Shown here piece by piece: positions 25,030 to 34,978 of a stretch of 64,000 bases of DNA. A program made the translations under genes and the position numbers. Positions within the stretch are counted from its first letter, which is position 1. The number at the start of each line of letters is the position of its first letter. The notes beneath the pieces are model-generated. The model saw only the letters and a list, made by a program, of their open reading frames with translations, had not been told where the DNA came from and made no database searches. The DNA is from Solibacteraceae bacterium (GTDB taxonomy: Bacteria > Acidobacteriota > Terriglobia > Bryobacterales > Bryobacteraceae), in NCBI GenBank assembly GCA_026984795.1, contig JALSRK010000031.1:124001-188000 (forward strand). The letters run 5' to 3'.

Positions 25030-26328
25030 TCAGGCGGTGCTGCGGCTGAGTTTCCAGCCGTAGAGCGGGAACTTCTCCACCAAAGCGGCAACGCGCTCCC
25101 GTACCGACTCGATGCTCCGCCCCAGGCCCTTTTCGTCGCCTGCCGCCAGCCGGTCCAGTATCTCGGCGATCCAGGCGCCCACCTGTTTCATTTCCGGCTC
25201 GCGGAACCCCCGGGTGGTCACCGCGGGCGAGCCGATACGGATGCCGCTGGGATTCAGAGGAGGGTTGACGTCGAACGGGATAGTGTTCTTGTTGACGGTG
25301 ATGCGGGCACGGTCGAGGGCGTTCTCGGCATCCCGGCCCCTCACGCCGCGGCAGAACAGATCCACCAGGGCCAGATGCGTGTCGGTGCCGCCGGAAACGA
25401 TGCGCCAGCCGGCCTCCGCCAACGTTCCGGCGAGAGCCTGTGCATTCGCCACCACCTGCCGCGAATAGGCGGCGAACTCCGGCGTCATCGCCTCCTTGAA
25501 GCAGACCGCCTTGGCGGCGATGACATGGCAGAGCGGACCGCCCTGGGTGCCGGGGAACACGCTGCGGTCCACTGCCTTGGCAAACTCTTCCTTGCAGAGA
25601 ATCAGACCCGCCCGTGGTCCGCGTAGAGTCTTGTGCGTGGTGCTCGTAACGATATCGGCGTACTTGCAGGGATTCGGATGCACCCCGGCAGCGACCAGCC
25701 CGGCGAAGTGGGCCATGTCGACGACGAACACAGCGCCCACCGAGTCGGCGATCTCGCGGAACCTCTGGAAGTCGATCACGCGGGGATAGGCGCTGCCGCC
25801 GGCGATGATCAGCCGAGGCTTGTGCTCCTCGGCGAGGCGGGCCAGCTCGTCGTAGTCGATTACCTCGTCGTCCTTGCGCACGCCGTAAGGAACGACGTTG
25901 TAGAGCTTGCCGGAGAAATTCAAGTGGTGACCGTGGGTGAGGTGGCCGCCGTGGGCCAGATTCATGCCCAGAATGGTGTCGCCGGGCTTGGCCACGGCGG
26001 CGTAGGCGGCCTCGTTGGCCTGCGAGCCGGAATGCGGCTGCACGTTGGCGTGCTCGGCCCCGAAGAGCTTCTTCGCCCGCTCCCGGGCCAGGGACTCGAC
26101 GACGTCCACGTTCTCGCAACCGCCGTAGTAGCGCCGGCCGGGGTAGCCTTCGGCGTACTTGTTGGTGAAGACGCTGGCCGTGGCCTCGAGTATCGCCTCG
26201 GTGGTGAAGTTCTCGCTGGCGATCAACTCCAGCCCCGAGTGCTGGCGCTCGATTTCCGCCTGGATGGCCGAGTAGACCTCCGGATCGACCTCGGCCAGCG
26301 GCCGCGCAAGCCTTTCCTGCTCCGTCAT
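25030..26328 (-). CDS. glyA: serine hydroxymethyltransferase
   Basis: 432 residues. Interconverts serine + THF and glycine + 5,10-methylene-THF with PLP. Family blocks: [10 protein letters not shown] at the start, [57 protein letters not shown] with the PLP lysine, and NKNTIPFD. The start at 26328 overlaps the rpiB stop (ATGA), which fixes it over the upstream Met at 26352. Operon rpiB-glyA-glycosyltransferase. Confidence 0.96.
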   Translation of the reverse strand: MTEQERLARPLAEVDPEVYSAIQAEIERQHSGLELIASENFTTEAILEATASVFTNKYAEGYPGRRYYGGCENVDVVESLARERAKKLFGAEHANVQPHSGSQANEAAYAAVAKPGDTILGMNLAHGGHLTHGHHLNFSGKLYNVVPYGVRKDDEVIDYDELARLAEEHKPRLIIAGGSAYPRVIDFQRFREIADSVGAVFVVDMAHFAGLVAAGVHPNPCKYADIVTSTTHKTLRGPRAGLILCKEEFAKAVDRSVFPGTQGGPLCHVIAAKAVCFKEAMTPEFAAYSRQVVANAQALAGTLAEAGWRIVSGGTDTHLALVDLFCRGVRGRDAENALDRARITVNKNTIPFDVNPPLNPSGIRIGSPAVTTRGFREPEMKQVGAWIAEILDRLAAGDEKGLGRSIESVRERVAALVEKFPLYGWKLSRSTA

Positions 26329-26801
26329 TTCTTCCCCTTCTCGTTCGTGCAAGCCGAGCCCGCCTTTCGCTCCATTTCGGCGATCTTGCCGACGCGCCGC
26401 GCGTGCCGACCGCCGTCGAACGGCGTCTTCAAGAACAGATCGATGAGCCCGGCCGCGGTCTCCGGATCCGTGTACTTGGCCCCGAGGGTGAGAATGTTGG
26501 CGTTGTTGTGAGCCCGGCTCAGGATGACTTCGTCTTCATTCACTCCCAGGGCGGCGCGGATCCCCGGGATCTTGTTGGCCGCGATCGACATGCCCACGCC
26601 GGTGGAACAGACGAGGATCCCGCGCTCGGCCCTGCCTTTCGATACCGCGCACGCCACGGCGGCGGCGTAGTCGGGATAGTCGGTGGATTGAGGACTGTCG
26701 GTGCCCAAGTCTACAACTTCATGACCGAGGCCCGTGAGGCGCCGGCGCAGCTCTTCTTTGAGCCGGAAGCCAGCATGGTCGGAGCCAATAGCGATCTTCA
26801 T
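26325..26801 (-). CDS. rpiB: ribose-5-phosphate isomerase B
   Basis: 158 residues. RpiB/LacAB-type isomerase linking ribose-5-P and ribulose-5-P. Seen: [10 protein letters not shown] at the N-terminus, the base Cys in [14 protein letters not shown] (about residue 65), and [13 protein letters not shown] with the His used for ring opening. It precedes glyA and is divergent from proS across 71 bases. Its ribose-phosphate product feeds PRPP, matching the purine genes elsewhere in the window. Confidence 0.95.
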   Translation of the reverse strand: MKIAIGSDHAGFRLKEELRRRLTGLGHEVVDLGTDSPQSTDYPDYAAAVACAVSKGRAERGILVCSTGVGMSIAANKIPGIRAALGVNEDEVILSRAHNNANILTLGAKYTDPETAAGLIDLFLKTPFDGGRHARRVGKIAEMERKAGSACTNEKGKK

Positions 26802-26872
26802 GCGGAGGATAACCCCTCATCTTAACATGCTAGAATTGTCCTCTTGCCTGTTCCTTCCCGGCGAGGAAGTCT

Positions 26873-28585
26873 ATGTACTGGAGTAAGTTATTCATACCCA
26901 CGCTGCGCGAGACGCCGGCCGAAGCCGAAGTCGTCAGCCATGCCCTGCTGCTGCGCGGCGGCTACATCCGCCAGCTCGCGGCCGGCATCTACAGCTACCT
27001 GTTCCTCGCCCAGCGTTCCCTGCTGAAGATCATGCGCATCATCCGCGAAGAAATGGACGGCATCGGCGCCCAGGAGATGTTCCTGCCGGCCCTGCACCCG
27101 GCGGACCTGTGGCGCGAGTCCGGGCGCTGGGACGTGATGGGCGACAACATGTTCCGGCTCAAGGACCGCTTCGAGCGGGAGCTTTGCCTTGGAATGACGC
27201 ACGAAGAGGTGATGACCCACATCGCCCGGGGCGAGCTCCGCAGCTACAAGCAGTTGCCGCAGATCTGGTACCAGATCCAGACGAAGTTCCGCGACGAGCC
27301 GCGGCCGAAATCGGGATTGCTGCGGGTGCGGCAGTTCCTGATGAAAGACTCCTATTCGTTCGATCTCGGCCCGGAAGGCCTCGATGCAGCTTACGAGAAG
27401 CACTACCAAGCCTACTGCCGGATCTTCGACCGCTGCGGTCTGGAGTACATCGTCGTCGAGGCCCACTCCGGGGCGATGGGCGGCAGCCAGTCCCACGAGT
27501 TCATGGTCAAGGCCGACGCCGGCGAGGACTACGTGGTCCAGTGCACCGGCTGCGACTACGCGGCGAACCTCGAGAAGGCGGCCTCGAAGCCGGTCCCGCC
27601 GCGGGGCCCGGACCCGGAGGGCGATCTCGAACCGGAGAAGTTCCCTACCCCGGGGCGGAAGACGATCGCCGAGATCGCCGACTTCACCGGGTTGCCGGAA
27701 AGCTCCCAGATCAAGAGCCTCGTCATGGTGGCCGACGGAAAACCAGTGCTGGTCTTGCTGCGGGGGGACCACGCTTTGAGTGAAACCAAACTTCAAGCGG
27801 TAACGGGCGCTACTGAAATCCGTCCCGCGCACCCGGACGAAATCCGGGAGTGGTTCGGCGCCGACGCCGGTTCCCTGGGTCCGGTAGGCGTCACCAACAT
27901 GCCCGTCCTGGCCGACGAGGCCCTGAAGGGCCGGCGGAACATGATCTGTGGAGCCAACGAAGACGGCTACCACCTTCGTCACGTGACGCCGGACGAGGAC
28001 TTCCAAGCCGAATACCATGATCTCCGCGAGGTCGCCGACGGCGACACTTGCGCCTCCTGCGGGGCCAGGCTCGGGGTGATCAAAACCGTCGAGGTCGGCC
28101 ACATCTTCAAGCTCGGCTACAAGTACTCGGAGTCGATGGGCCTGAAGGTGCTCACCGAAGACGGCAAGGAGATCCCCGTCATCATGGGCTCCTATGGCAT
28201 CGGCGTGGAGCGGATCCTGAGCGCCGCCGTCGAGCTCTACCACGACGAGGACGGCATGGCGCTGCCGGCGGCGATCGCCCCCTTCGAGGTCGTAATCACT
28301 CCGGTGAACAAGTCCAACGACGACCAGCGCAGTGCCGCCGAGCAGCTCTACGCCAGGTGCAAGGCGGCGGGTCTCGACGCCCTCTACGACGACCGCGACG
28401 AGCGCGCCGGCGTCAAGTTCAAGGACGCCGACCTGATCGGCATCCCCTACCGCATCACCGTCGGCAAGAAGCTGGCCGGCGGCAAGGTGGAGATCGTCGA
28501 GCGCCGCACGCGGCAGTCTGAAGACGTGGCTCTGAGCGAGGCCGTGGACTACCTGGCCGAGAAGATCCGTCAAGCGAAACAGTGA
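26873..28585 (+). CDS. proS: proline--tRNA ligase with inserted editing domain
   Basis: 570 residues, the bacterial-type (long) ProRS. Class II core motifs: [51 protein letters not shown]. Between about residues 225 and 385 is the YbaK-like INS domain that clears Ala-tRNA(Pro). Motif 3 is [16 protein letters not shown], and a C-terminal anticodon-binding domain follows. A GAGGAA ribosome site lies five bases before the ATG. A free-standing relative of the editing domain is encoded at 2364-2840. Confidence 0.96.
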   Translation: MYWSKLFIPTLRETPAEAEVVSHALLLRGGYIRQLAAGIYSYLFLAQRSLLKIMRIIREEMDGIGAQEMFLPALHPADLWRESGRWDVMGDNMFRLKDRFERELCLGMTHEEVMTHIARGELRSYKQLPQIWYQIQTKFRDEPRPKSGLLRVRQFLMKDSYSFDLGPEGLDAAYEKHYQAYCRIFDRCGLEYIVVEAHSGAMGGSQSHEFMVKADAGEDYVVQCTGCDYAANLEKAASKPVPPRGPDPEGDLEPEKFPTPGRKTIAEIADFTGLPESSQIKSLVMVADGKPVLVLLRGDHALSETKLQAVTGATEIRPAHPDEIREWFGADAGSLGPVGVTNMPVLADEALKGRRNMICGANEDGYHLRHVTPDEDFQAEYHDLREVADGDTCASCGARLGVIKTVEVGHIFKLGYKYSESMGLKVLTEDGKEIPVIMGSYGIGVERILSAAVELYHDEDGMALPAAIAPFEVVITPVNKSNDDQRSAAEQLYARCKAAGLDALYDDRDERAGVKFKDADLIGIPYRITVGKKLAGGKVEIVERRTRQSEDVALSEAVDYLAEKIRQAKQ

Positions 28586-29712
28586 ACCTCGATTGGGAAA
28601 GCGTCCGCGCCCAGTTCCCGCCGCTCGAGCGGTGGACGTTCCTCAACACCGCCACCTTCGGGCAGCTTCCCAGGCGGGCCGTCGAAGCGGTGGCGCGCCA
28701 CTTCGCCCGGCGGGACCGCGAGGCCTGCCGCGACTTCCTGGAGTGGTTCGCCGATGCCGACCGCATCCGCGGCAAGCTGGCCCGGCTGATCCACGCCTCT
28801 GCCGAGGACATCACCTTCGTCCCCAACGCCTCGACGGCCTTGGCGAGCCTGATCGGCGGGCTCGAGTGGAAGCCGGGCGACCGTATCGTCACCTTTGAGG
28901 GGGAATTCCCCAACAACATCTACGTCGCCGAGGTCCTCGCCACCCGGGGCGTCGAAGCCGTGCAGACGGACTGGGATTCTCTCGAGACCGTGCTGCGCCA
29001 CGGCGCCCGGCTCGTGCTGCTCAGCACGGTGAACTACGTCACCGGCTTCCGCCTGCCCCTGGAAGAGGCCGCCGCGCTCTGCCGGCGATACGGCGCCCTG
29101 CTGTACTTGGACGGCACTCAAAGCGTGGGCGCTCTCCGCTTCGACGCCGCCCGCATCCGCCCGGCGGCGCTCTTCGTGGATGCCTACAAGTGGCTGCTGG
29201 GGCCGACCGGCTCGGGCTTCCTCTACGTCGACCCGGAGCTGCGGACGCGCCTGCAGCCGGCGGTCATCGGCTGGCGCAGCGACCGCCGCTGGCGGCAGGT
29301 GGACAACCTCCACCACGGAGCCCCGGACTTCTCCGGCGCCGCCGAGCGGTTCGAGGGCGGGATGCTGCCCTTCGCTCCTCTATACGGGCTGGAGGCGTCG
29401 GTTGACCTGATGCTCGAGCTGGGGCCGGAGCGAATCGAGCAGCGGGTGAGGGAACTCGCCGAAGCCGCCCGCGCCGTGCTGCGGAGGGCCGGCGGGCGGC
29501 TGCTGAGCGACGAGGCCCCGCATTACGACTCTCCGGTGATCGCCGCCCGCTTCCCCGGCCGGGATCCGGCCCGGCTCGTCCGGGAACTCTACGCGCGCCG
29601 CATCCTCGTTTCGGCGAGGCACGGTTTCTTGCGCGTCTCGGTCCACTTCTACAACAACGAAGCAGACCTGGAGCGGCTCGAGACGGCTCTGGGCGAGCTG
29701 CCCGGGCGGTGA
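28582..29712 (+). CDS. class V aminotransferase (cysteine-desulfurase-like fold)
   Basis: 376 residues starting at GTG, overlapping the proS stop (GTGA). Fold type I PLP enzyme of class [17 protein letters not shown] at the N-terminus, [26 protein letters not shown] with the PLP-contacting Asp and Gln/Ser, and [17 protein letters not shown] with the PLP lysine. No active-site loop Cys typical of IscS/NifS is evident, so it is more likely an isopenicillin-epimerase-like or other class V aminotransferase. Substrate unknown. Convergent with the oxidoreductase gene, three bases apart. Confidence 0.85.
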   Translation: MNLDWESVRAQFPPLERWTFLNTATFGQLPRRAVEAVARHFARRDREACRDFLEWFADADRIRGKLARLIHASAEDITFVPNASTALASLIGGLEWKPGDRIVTFEGEFPNNIYVAEVLATRGVEAVQTDWDSLETVLRHGARLVLLSTVNYVTGFRLPLEEAAALCRRYGALLYLDGTQSVGALRFDAARIRPAALFVDAYKWLLGPTGSGFLYVDPELRTRLQPAVIGWRSDRRWRQVDNLHHGAPDFSGAAERFEGGMLPFAPLYGLEASVDLMLELGPERIEQRVRELAEAARAVLRRAGGRLLSDEAPHYDSPVIAARFPGRDPARLVRELYARRILVSARHGFLRVSVHFYNNEADLERLETALGELPGR

Positions 29713-29715
29713 AAC

Positions 29716-30888
29716 TCAGACGACCATCTGCTTCTTGCGCGGGTCGTAAGTGACCCGGCGGCCCTTGCGCAGCGCCTCCATCGCCATGCACAGCGTCACC
29801 GTGGTCCACAGGCCCATCTCGACCGTCGCGTTGGGATCCTCGCGCGACTTGACGCAGGCCAGGAAGTTCCGGATGTGGTCGATGGTGGCCCCGCCGAAAC
29901 TGCCCGGGCGTTCCACGTCCACGCTGGGCTTCAGCTCGAGCTCCCGCGACTGGGGATAGAGCTTGTACCATTCGCGGCCCACGTCCAGGCGGGCCCGGTT
30001 GCCGTGGAACTGCTTCAACTGGTCGTGGAACGGATTGTACTTCATCGCCCGGTAGCCGCAGGTGAAGATCGCCAGAAACCCTTCCGGGTACTCGATGGCC
30101 ATCGAGGTCGTTTCCGGAACCTCGGCGCCTTCGAGCTGCGGCGGAGCCGCCGCGCAGGTCACGGCCGCCGGGAACGAGGCGTCCATGAACCAGTTGATAG
30201 CGTCCACGATGTGGGCGGCCTGGCCCACCATCAGGCCTCCGGAGTAGTCCCAGAAATAGTACCAGTTGAAGAAGCGCACGGGATCGAGGGGCCGCTTCGG
30301 GGCCGGCCCGAGCCAGCGTTTCCAGTCGAGCTTGCCTTTCAACTCGCGCTGCCGCAGCGAAGCCTGGTAGTTGAGCCAGTGGGAGGTGACCAGGCGGACC
30401 TCGCCGGTCTCGGGCATCAGGCGCTGGGCCGCCTGGAACAAGGACGAGCTGCGCCGCTGGGTGCCGATCTGCACGACGCGCCGCGTGCGCCGGGTCGCCT
30501 TGACGATGTCGAAGCCCTCGGCGATGGTGTGGGCCATGGGCTTCTCCAGGTAGACGTCCTTGCCCGCCTCGACGGCGTCGATAGTCATGCGGGCGTGCCA
30601 ATGGTCCGGCGTAGCGACGATGACGAAATCGAGGCTGTCGTCCTGTAGCATCTCCCGGTAGTCGTGGTAGCCCTTGGCCCCGGGAGAGGCCTGCTCGAGC
30701 CCGGCCTGGAGGTTGGGCTCGTAGATATCGCAGACGGCGGCCATCTCGGCCCCGAGTTCCTTGAACTGGGTTGTCAGGAACCGCCCGCGGCCGCCGCTGC
30801 CGATCACCGCGCCGCGGAGGCGCTCATTGGCTCCGGAAACACGGGCGGCCGAAGCCGCCGTCATAGCAAGAAACGATCGCCGCTTCAT
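29716..30888 (-). CDS. Tat-exported Gfo/Idh/MocA-family oxidoreductase
   Basis: 390 residues. The N-terminus MKRRSFLAMTAASAARVSG is a Tat-like signal, then the NAD(P)-binding Rossmann start RGAVIGSGGRGRFL, FVIVATPDHWHARM and the catalytic-region motif VYLEKPMAHT. Exported members of this family are common in Acidobacteria and Planctomycetes and act on sugars or inositols, with bound cofactor carried across by Tat. Stand-alone position; lies downstream of purN on the same strand (gap 14 bases), though it has its own signal and need not share function. Confidence 0.88.
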   Translation of the reverse strand: MKRRSFLAMTAASAARVSGANERLRGAVIGSGGRGRFLTTQFKELGAEMAAVCDIYEPNLQAGLEQASPGAKGYHDYREMLQDDSLDFVIVATPDHWHARMTIDAVEAGKDVYLEKPMAHTIAEGFDIVKATRRTRRVVQIGTQRRSSSLFQAAQRLMPETGEVRLVTSHWLNYQASLRQRELKGKLDWKRWLGPAPKRPLDPVRFFNWYYFWDYSGGLMVGQAAHIVDAINWFMDASFPAAVTCAAAPPQLEGAEVPETTSMAIEYPEGFLAIFTCGYRAMKYNPFHDQLKQFHGNRARLDVGREWYKLYPQSRELELKPSVDVERPGSFGGATIDHIRNFLACVKSREDPNATVEMGLWTTVTLCMAMEALRKGRRVTYDPRKKQMVV

Positions 30889-30902
30889 CAGGGATCCTCC
30901 TC

Positions 30903-31505
30903 TCAGTCGTCGAACACCACTCTACGGCCCTCGAGATGGAATTTGCCGGAAAGTACGATATTGATGGCTTCGGAATAGATCCGGTGCTCTTCTTTCAGGA
31001 TCCTCGCCGCCAGCGTCTCCGGGGTGTCGTCGTTCAGCACGGGGACGGCGGCCTGGACGATGATGGGGCCGGCGTCGAGATGCTCGTCTACGAAGTGCAC
31101 CGTGCAGCCGCTGATCTTCACCCCATGCTCCCAGGCCTGGTGCTGGGCGTCGAGGCCGGGAAACGCCGGCAGCAGCGAGGGGTGGATGTTGAGGATCTTC
31201 AGCGGGAACTCCCGGATGAAGTAGGGCGACAGCAGCCGCATAAAGCCGGCCAGACAGACCAGGTCCACCTCGCGCTTGCGCAGTTCGGCCACCACCAGGC
31301 GGTCATAGGCCTCGCGCTCCATGCCCTTTGAGGGGATGCAGACGGCGTTCAATCCCCGCTGGCGGGCGACCTCGAGCCCCCTGGCCGAGGGCCGGTTGGA
31401 AATCACGACCGCGATCTCCGCCGGGATCCTGCCGGCGGCGACGTTGTCGGCGATGGCCTCGAAGTTCGATCCCCTTCCCGAGAGCAGGATTCCGAGTTTC
31501 TTCAT
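30903..31505 (-). CDS. purN: phosphoribosylglycinamide formyltransferase
   Basis: 200 residues. Transfers formyl from 10-formyl-THF to GAR. Seen: LGILLSGRGSNFEAI, ISNRPSARGLE, LAGFMRLLS, then the catalytic NIHPSLLPAFPG (Asn and His) and DEHLDAGPII with the Asp. The frame runs upstream to 31901 inside purM, but the ATG at 31505 overlaps the purM stop (ATGA) and gives the usual N-terminus. Operon purM-purN. Confidence 0.96.
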   Translation of the reverse strand: MKKLGILLSGRGSNFEAIADNVAAGRIPAEIAVVISNRPSARGLEVARQRGLNAVCIPSKGMEREAYDRLVVAELRKREVDLVCLAGFMRLLSPYFIREFPLKILNIHPSLLPAFPGLDAQHQAWEHGVKISGCTVHFVDEHLDAGPIIVQAAVPVLNDDTPETLAARILKEEHRIYSEAINIVLSGKFHLEGRRVVFDD

Positions 31506-32548
31506 TCGTAGATCACCCTCTCTTTCGCCTTCTCCGGCAACCGGATCACCTCGCCGATCTGATAGTAGCTCTCGCCGGCGCGATCCAGCACCAACTGGGC
31601 CGCTTTTTGCAGTCGTGGCGAGACGACGAGGATCATGCCGATGCCCAGGTTGAAGGTCCGGCGATAATCGTCCAGCGGGATCCGGCCGAGCTTCCTGAGG
31701 AAGGGAAAGATCGGCGGGACCGGCCAGGCCGACGTGCGGATCCGGGCTCCCAGTCCTTCCGGCAGCACCCGGGGCAAGTTGTCCGTAACGCCGCCGCCGG
31801 TGATGTGCGCCGCGCTCTTGACCAGGCGTGACTCGAGCAGTCCGGCCATCGCCTTCGCGTAACTGCGGTGCACCTTGAGAAGCTCTTCGCCTACGGTGCA
31901 CCCCAGTTCTTCGACGTAGGAGTCCACCGTGTAACCGGCCACATCGAAAAGCAACGTCCGGGCCAGCGAGTAGCCGTTGGTGTGGAGCCCGCTCGACGGG
32001 AGTCCCAAAAGGACGTCCCCCTCTACCACCCGCGCCCCCGTCACCAACCGGTTGCGTTCCACGACGCCGACGATGAAGCCGGCGAGGTCATATTCGCCGG
32101 GGGAGTAAAGGCCGGGCATCTCGGCGGTCTCGCCCCCGATCAGCGCGCAACTGTTCGCCGCGCAGCCTCTCGCCAAGCCCTCGACGATCTGCGCCACGAC
32201 GTCAGGGTTCATCTTGCCCATCGACAAGTAGTCGAGGAAAAACAAGGGGATCGCCCCTTGGACGAGGATATCGTTGACGCAGTGGTTCACCAGATCCTCG
32301 CCGATCGTGTCATGCCGCCCGGCGAGGAAAGCGACCTTGAGCTTGGTTCCGACGCCGTCAGCCGAACTCACCAGCACCGGATTGCTCCAGCCGCGCAGCC
32401 GGTAACCGGCGCCGAAACTCCCAATCGAGGTCACCACATCCCGGGTGAAAGTCTTACGGGCCAGTTCCTTGACTTTGTCCAGGGCCTTATTGGCGGCATC
32501 GATATCGACCCCGGCGTCTTTGTAACGGTACGAGCGCTTGCGTGCCAT
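31502..32548 (-). CDS. purM: phosphoribosylformylglycinamidine cyclo-ligase (AIR synthetase)
   Basis: 348 residues, normal for PurM. Closes FGAM to AIR using ATP. Family blocks: YKDAGVDIDAANKAL, SADGVGTKLKVAF, HCVNDILVQGA, LIGGETAEMPG, ITGGGVTDNLPRVLP. Coupled to purN. It supplies the step after PurLQ, whose genes lie 20 kb away on the same strand; purine genes are therefore split in this genome. Confidence 0.97.
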   Translation of the reverse strand: MARKRSYRYKDAGVDIDAANKALDKVKELARKTFTRDVVTSIGSFGAGYRLRGWSNPVLVSSADGVGTKLKVAFLAGRHDTIGEDLVNHCVNDILVQGAIPLFFLDYLSMGKMNPDVVAQIVEGLARGCAANSCALIGGETAEMPGLYSPGEYDLAGFIVGVVERNRLVTGARVVEGDVLLGLPSSGLHTNGYSLARTLLFDVAGYTVDSYVEELGCTVGEELLKVHRSYAKAMAGLLESRLVKSAAHITGGGVTDNLPRVLPEGLGARIRTSAWPVPPIFPFLRKLGRIPLDDYRRTFNLGIGMILVVSPRLQKAAQLVLDRAGESYYQIGEVIRLPEKAKERVIYE

Positions 32549-32612
32549 GAGGTGCAGACACTATGATACTGCGACCCGCAAGCGTAGGAAAACACGGCAG
32601 GATTGGAGGATT

Positions 32613-32897
32613 TCAGTCCAGGAAACCGCGCCAGGTGTTGCCGAATTCATCCCGGAGCGTGACCCCGTAGGAATCGGACACGCCGGAGATCCGGCGCCCT
32701 TCGGGATCGCGAAAAATGAAGCGCACGGTGTTGTCGTCGCTCTCTTCGGCAATCCCCTGCCAGATGTTGCCGAACTCGTCGCGGAGACGCACGAAATCCC
32801 CATCGCCGTAGCCGAACATATGGCGCCGTTGCTGGCTTTCAAAGCGATAGAATCCGGGGCGGATAACACTGCCCCGGCGCCGCCTGCGATAAATCAT
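32613..32897 (-). CDS. small protein with two RLRDEFGN-x-W repeats, unknown
   Basis: 94 residues from the ATG at 32897 (an ATG at 32966 would add 23 residues). After an Arg-rich start come two copies of a beta-hairpin-like unit: VRLRDEFGNIWQG and VTLRDEFGNTWRG, about 38 residues apart, separated by a stretch with FIFRDPEGRRISG. This looks like a small beta protein made of a duplicated repeat. No family recognised and no signal peptide. It sits between purM and the GHMP-kinase gene, all on the minus strand. Confidence 0.55.
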   Translation of the reverse strand: MIYRRRRRGSVIRPGFYRFESQQRRHMFGYGDGDFVRLRDEFGNIWQGIAEESDDNTVRFIFRDPEGRRISGVSDSYGVTLRDEFGNTWRGFLD

Positions 32898-32990
32898 CCC
32901 GTGGAGTATTATCGGCTGCAGCGGCGGCCGGGCAAATCGCCCGATCACCCTAGTTCCCATCGGCAATCGACCTTAGGACCGGCCGGAGCA

Positions 32991-33986
32991 CTAAGGTGTT
33001 ACCCGCGGCTTGACGATGCCCACGCCGATGGCCCGGAAGGACCGTTCCAGATCCCGATACATCTGCTCGTCCCGGTAGGTGCCGACAATCGCGCCGCCCG
33101 ATCCGGTGAAGGTGGCGGTAGCGCCGTGGCGGCGAGCCGTTTCGATCATCTCCAGGTTCTCGCGGCTGATCCGGTAGAGTTTGCGGCGCAGGTCGAAGTT
33201 GGCGTCGATGAGCCGGCCCAGGGTCTCGTAGTCCCGGGCAAGCAGAGCGTTGCGCCCCTGTTCGGCGTAGGAGGCCCAGGTCTTCATCGCCTCGATCACC
33301 TCCGGATCCCCGGCGTTCCACCGCTGTCGTATGTTGTTGTGGAAGACTTCGGTACCCTCGCTCAAACTGGTGCGGTAAGCGAGATAGAGTTGGGGAAGCA
33401 GCCCGGGGTCCAGGCGTTCGTATTCGCCGTAGCCCCGGGATTCCATCAGTTCCCTCGCAAAGTCCATGTAAACGAGTCCTTCGTAGACCTGGATGACCCG
33501 GTCCTGGGGACCGGCCGGAACATTCAGCTCCTTGGTTTCCGTCTCGAGCACGAGATTCGCCTGAACAGGCAGCGGAATCTCGACGCCATAATACCGGCAC
33601 AAAGCGCGGAGGGCGGCAGTGATAATCGAACTCGACCCGCCGAGCCCTAAACGCAGCGGGATAGTGGACTCGTACTCTATCGTGAAGTTCCGGTTCTCCA
33701 GTGCGACGCCCCGCTCGCGGCAGTAATCGATGAAGCGGACGATAAGAGCCTGAATGATCCGGATGCCGCCGTAGTAACCGCGCCAGCGGGTGGTCGCGTA
33801 CAGGTCGTCGAGGCTCTCAAAGACCGGCATGTCGGCCTTCGAAGGTTTGATCTCGAGGCGCGCACTAGGGTAGAGTAAGACTCTCGCCCTGAAGTTCCGG
33901 ACGATCAGGGCGATAGTCTTGCCGTAGAAGCCGTCGCTCGGATTGCCGAGCAGCCCGGCGCGGGCGTATGCGTAGGTCTCGATCAT
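32991..33986 (-). CDS. GHMP-family sugar kinase, glucuronokinase-like
   Basis: 331 residues. GHMP kinase pattern: substrate loop at the N-terminus (ARAGLLGNPSDGFYGKTI), the phosphate-binding motif RLGLGGSSSIITAALRAL (about residues 114-131), and a late FTGSGGAIVG. The spacing and the N-terminal NPSD resemble plant glucuronokinase and related bacterial sugar-1-kinases rather than galactokinase or homoserine kinase. It would phosphorylate a sugar at C1 with ATP. Divergent from dtd across 32 bases. Confidence 0.8.
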   Translation of the reverse strand: MIETYAYARAGLLGNPSDGFYGKTIALIVRNFRARVLLYPSARLEIKPSKADMPVFESLDDLYATTRWRGYYGGIRIIQALIVRFIDYCRERGVALENRNFTIEYESTIPLRLGLGGSSSIITAALRALCRYYGVEIPLPVQANLVLETETKELNVPAGPQDRVIQVYEGLVYMDFARELMESRGYGEYERLDPGLLPQLYLAYRTSLSEGTEVFHNNIRQRWNAGDPEVIEAMKTWASYAEQGRNALLARDYETLGRLIDANFDLRRKLYRISRENLEMIETARRHGATATFTGSGGAIVGTYRDEQMYRDLERSFRAIGVGIVKPRVTP

Positions 33987-34018
33987 TTCGTGTTCCCGTG
34001 ATCCACTTCTTATAGCAT

Positions 34019-34468
34019 ATGCGAGCGGTAATTCAGCGCGTCAGCAGAGCGGAGGTCCGAGTGCAGGGCCATCCCACCGGGGCTATCGGGCGCGGCCTGG
34101 TCGTCCTCCTCGGCGTCGAGCGCGGCGACGAAACGGCTGACGCCGACTACCTCGCCGAGAAGATTCTCGGCCTCCGCATTTTTCCTGACGTGGAAGGTAA
34201 GATGAACCTTTCGGTGACGGATATCGGCGGCGACCTTCTTGTAGTCTCCCAGTTTACGATCTGCGGAGACTGCCGGCGGGGACGCCGGCCCAGTTTCGAC
34301 CGGGCCGCCCCTCCGGAGCATGCCCGCCGGCTCTATGACTACTTCGTGGAGAGCGTGCGGCGGCGCGGCTTCCGAGTTCCCACGGGCGTCTTCCAGGCCT
34401 ACATGGAGCTGGAGCTAGTCAACGACGGACCGGTAACCATCCTGCTGGACTCGAAAAAAGGCTTCTGA
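34019..34468 (+). CDS. dtd: D-aminoacyl-tRNA deacylase
   Basis: 149 residues. DTD recycles D-aminoacyl-tRNAs (and Gly-tRNA(Ala)). It begins [13 protein letters not shown], the canonical N-terminus, and has the active-site motifs LLVVSQFT (about residues 76-83) and the C-terminal NDGPVT (about 136-141, normally N-x-G-P-x-T). No clear ribosome site precedes the ATG at 34019; the AT-rich CTTATAGCAT just before it may be promoter, so a leaderless or very short-leader transcript is possible. Confidence 0.94.
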   Translation: MRAVIQRVSRAEVRVQGHPTGAIGRGLVVLLGVERGDETADADYLAEKILGLRIFPDVEGKMNLSVTDIGGDLLVVSQFTICGDCRRGRRPSFDRAAPPEHARRLYDYFVESVRRRGFRVPTGVFQAYMELELVNDGPVTILLDSKKGF

Positions 34469-34567
34469 GGTCCGGGACGGGTTCGGAGCCGGCAGCGGCC
34501 GCCGGGTAAGTTTTGTATTCATGTTCAGGTTCTGATACACTTAGGTCTTACTTCAGGAGAAGCTACC

Positions 34568-34852
34568 ATGCCCAGACCAAGAAAGCTGAGTCTCGACGAA
34601 GAAACCTTACTCAAGGCTGCTCTGGAAGGCCTCGAACTCCAGCGACAACGCCTCGAGGACCAGATCCAGGAGATCCGGCAACGGCTGGGCGGCGCGTCCG
34701 CCCGGCGGCCCGCCAGAGCCGCCGCCAAACGGGCCCGCCGCAAGAGGACTCTCAGTCCCGAAGCCCGCAAGCGTATTTCCGAAGCCCAAAGGAAACGTTG
34801 GGCGGAGTACCACAAGAAAGCGGCGAAGGAACGGGGCGGCGAGAAATCCTAA
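34568..34852 (+). CDS. small basic coiled-coil protein, unknown (possible nucleic-acid binder)
   Basis: 94 residues. Residues about 8-45 form an amphipathic helix (LLKAALEGLELQRQRLEDQ) likely to dimerise; 46-65 are Ala/Arg rich (ARRPARAAAKRARRKR); the end carries LSPEARKRISEAQRKRWAEY, a short motif found repeatedly in small basic acidobacterial proteins and similar to NUMOD3-like DNA-binding helices. Good ribosome site (AGGAGA). Strong net positive charge suggests nucleic-acid binding, which is inference. Preceded by a possible promoter with TGATAC near 34533. Confidence 0.7.
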   Translation: MPRPRKLSLDEETLLKAALEGLELQRQRLEDQIQEIRQRLGGASARRPARAAAKRARRKRTLSPEARKRISEAQRKRWAEYHKKAAKERGGEKS

Positions 34853-34860
34853 CTTCCCTT

Positions 34861-34885
34861 GGCGGACGAAAGGCCCGGGTCCGCC
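34861..34885. terminator. hairpin between convergent genes
   Basis: Perfect 7-bp arms GGCGGAC (34861-34867) and GTCCGCC (34879-34885) with an 11-base loop, placed just after the stop of the small basic protein gene and before the end of nikO on the other strand. It has no T-run on either side, so it is at best a weak or Rho-assisted terminator. Nothing else was seen in the 126-base gap. Confidence 0.4.
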
Positions 34886-34978
34886 GCCCGGAGAGGTAAA
34901 ACAGCCGCTTCTCTGCCACCATGGCCGGATTCGTTACCCGCTCCGCGGCGCCCCACGCGCTGGAGGCCTGCTGACACC

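Noticed and set aside
26802-26872. Glycine or other riboswitch ahead of rpiB-glyA
   Set aside because: The gap to the divergent proS gene is only 71 bases and shows no conserved aptamer-like structure.
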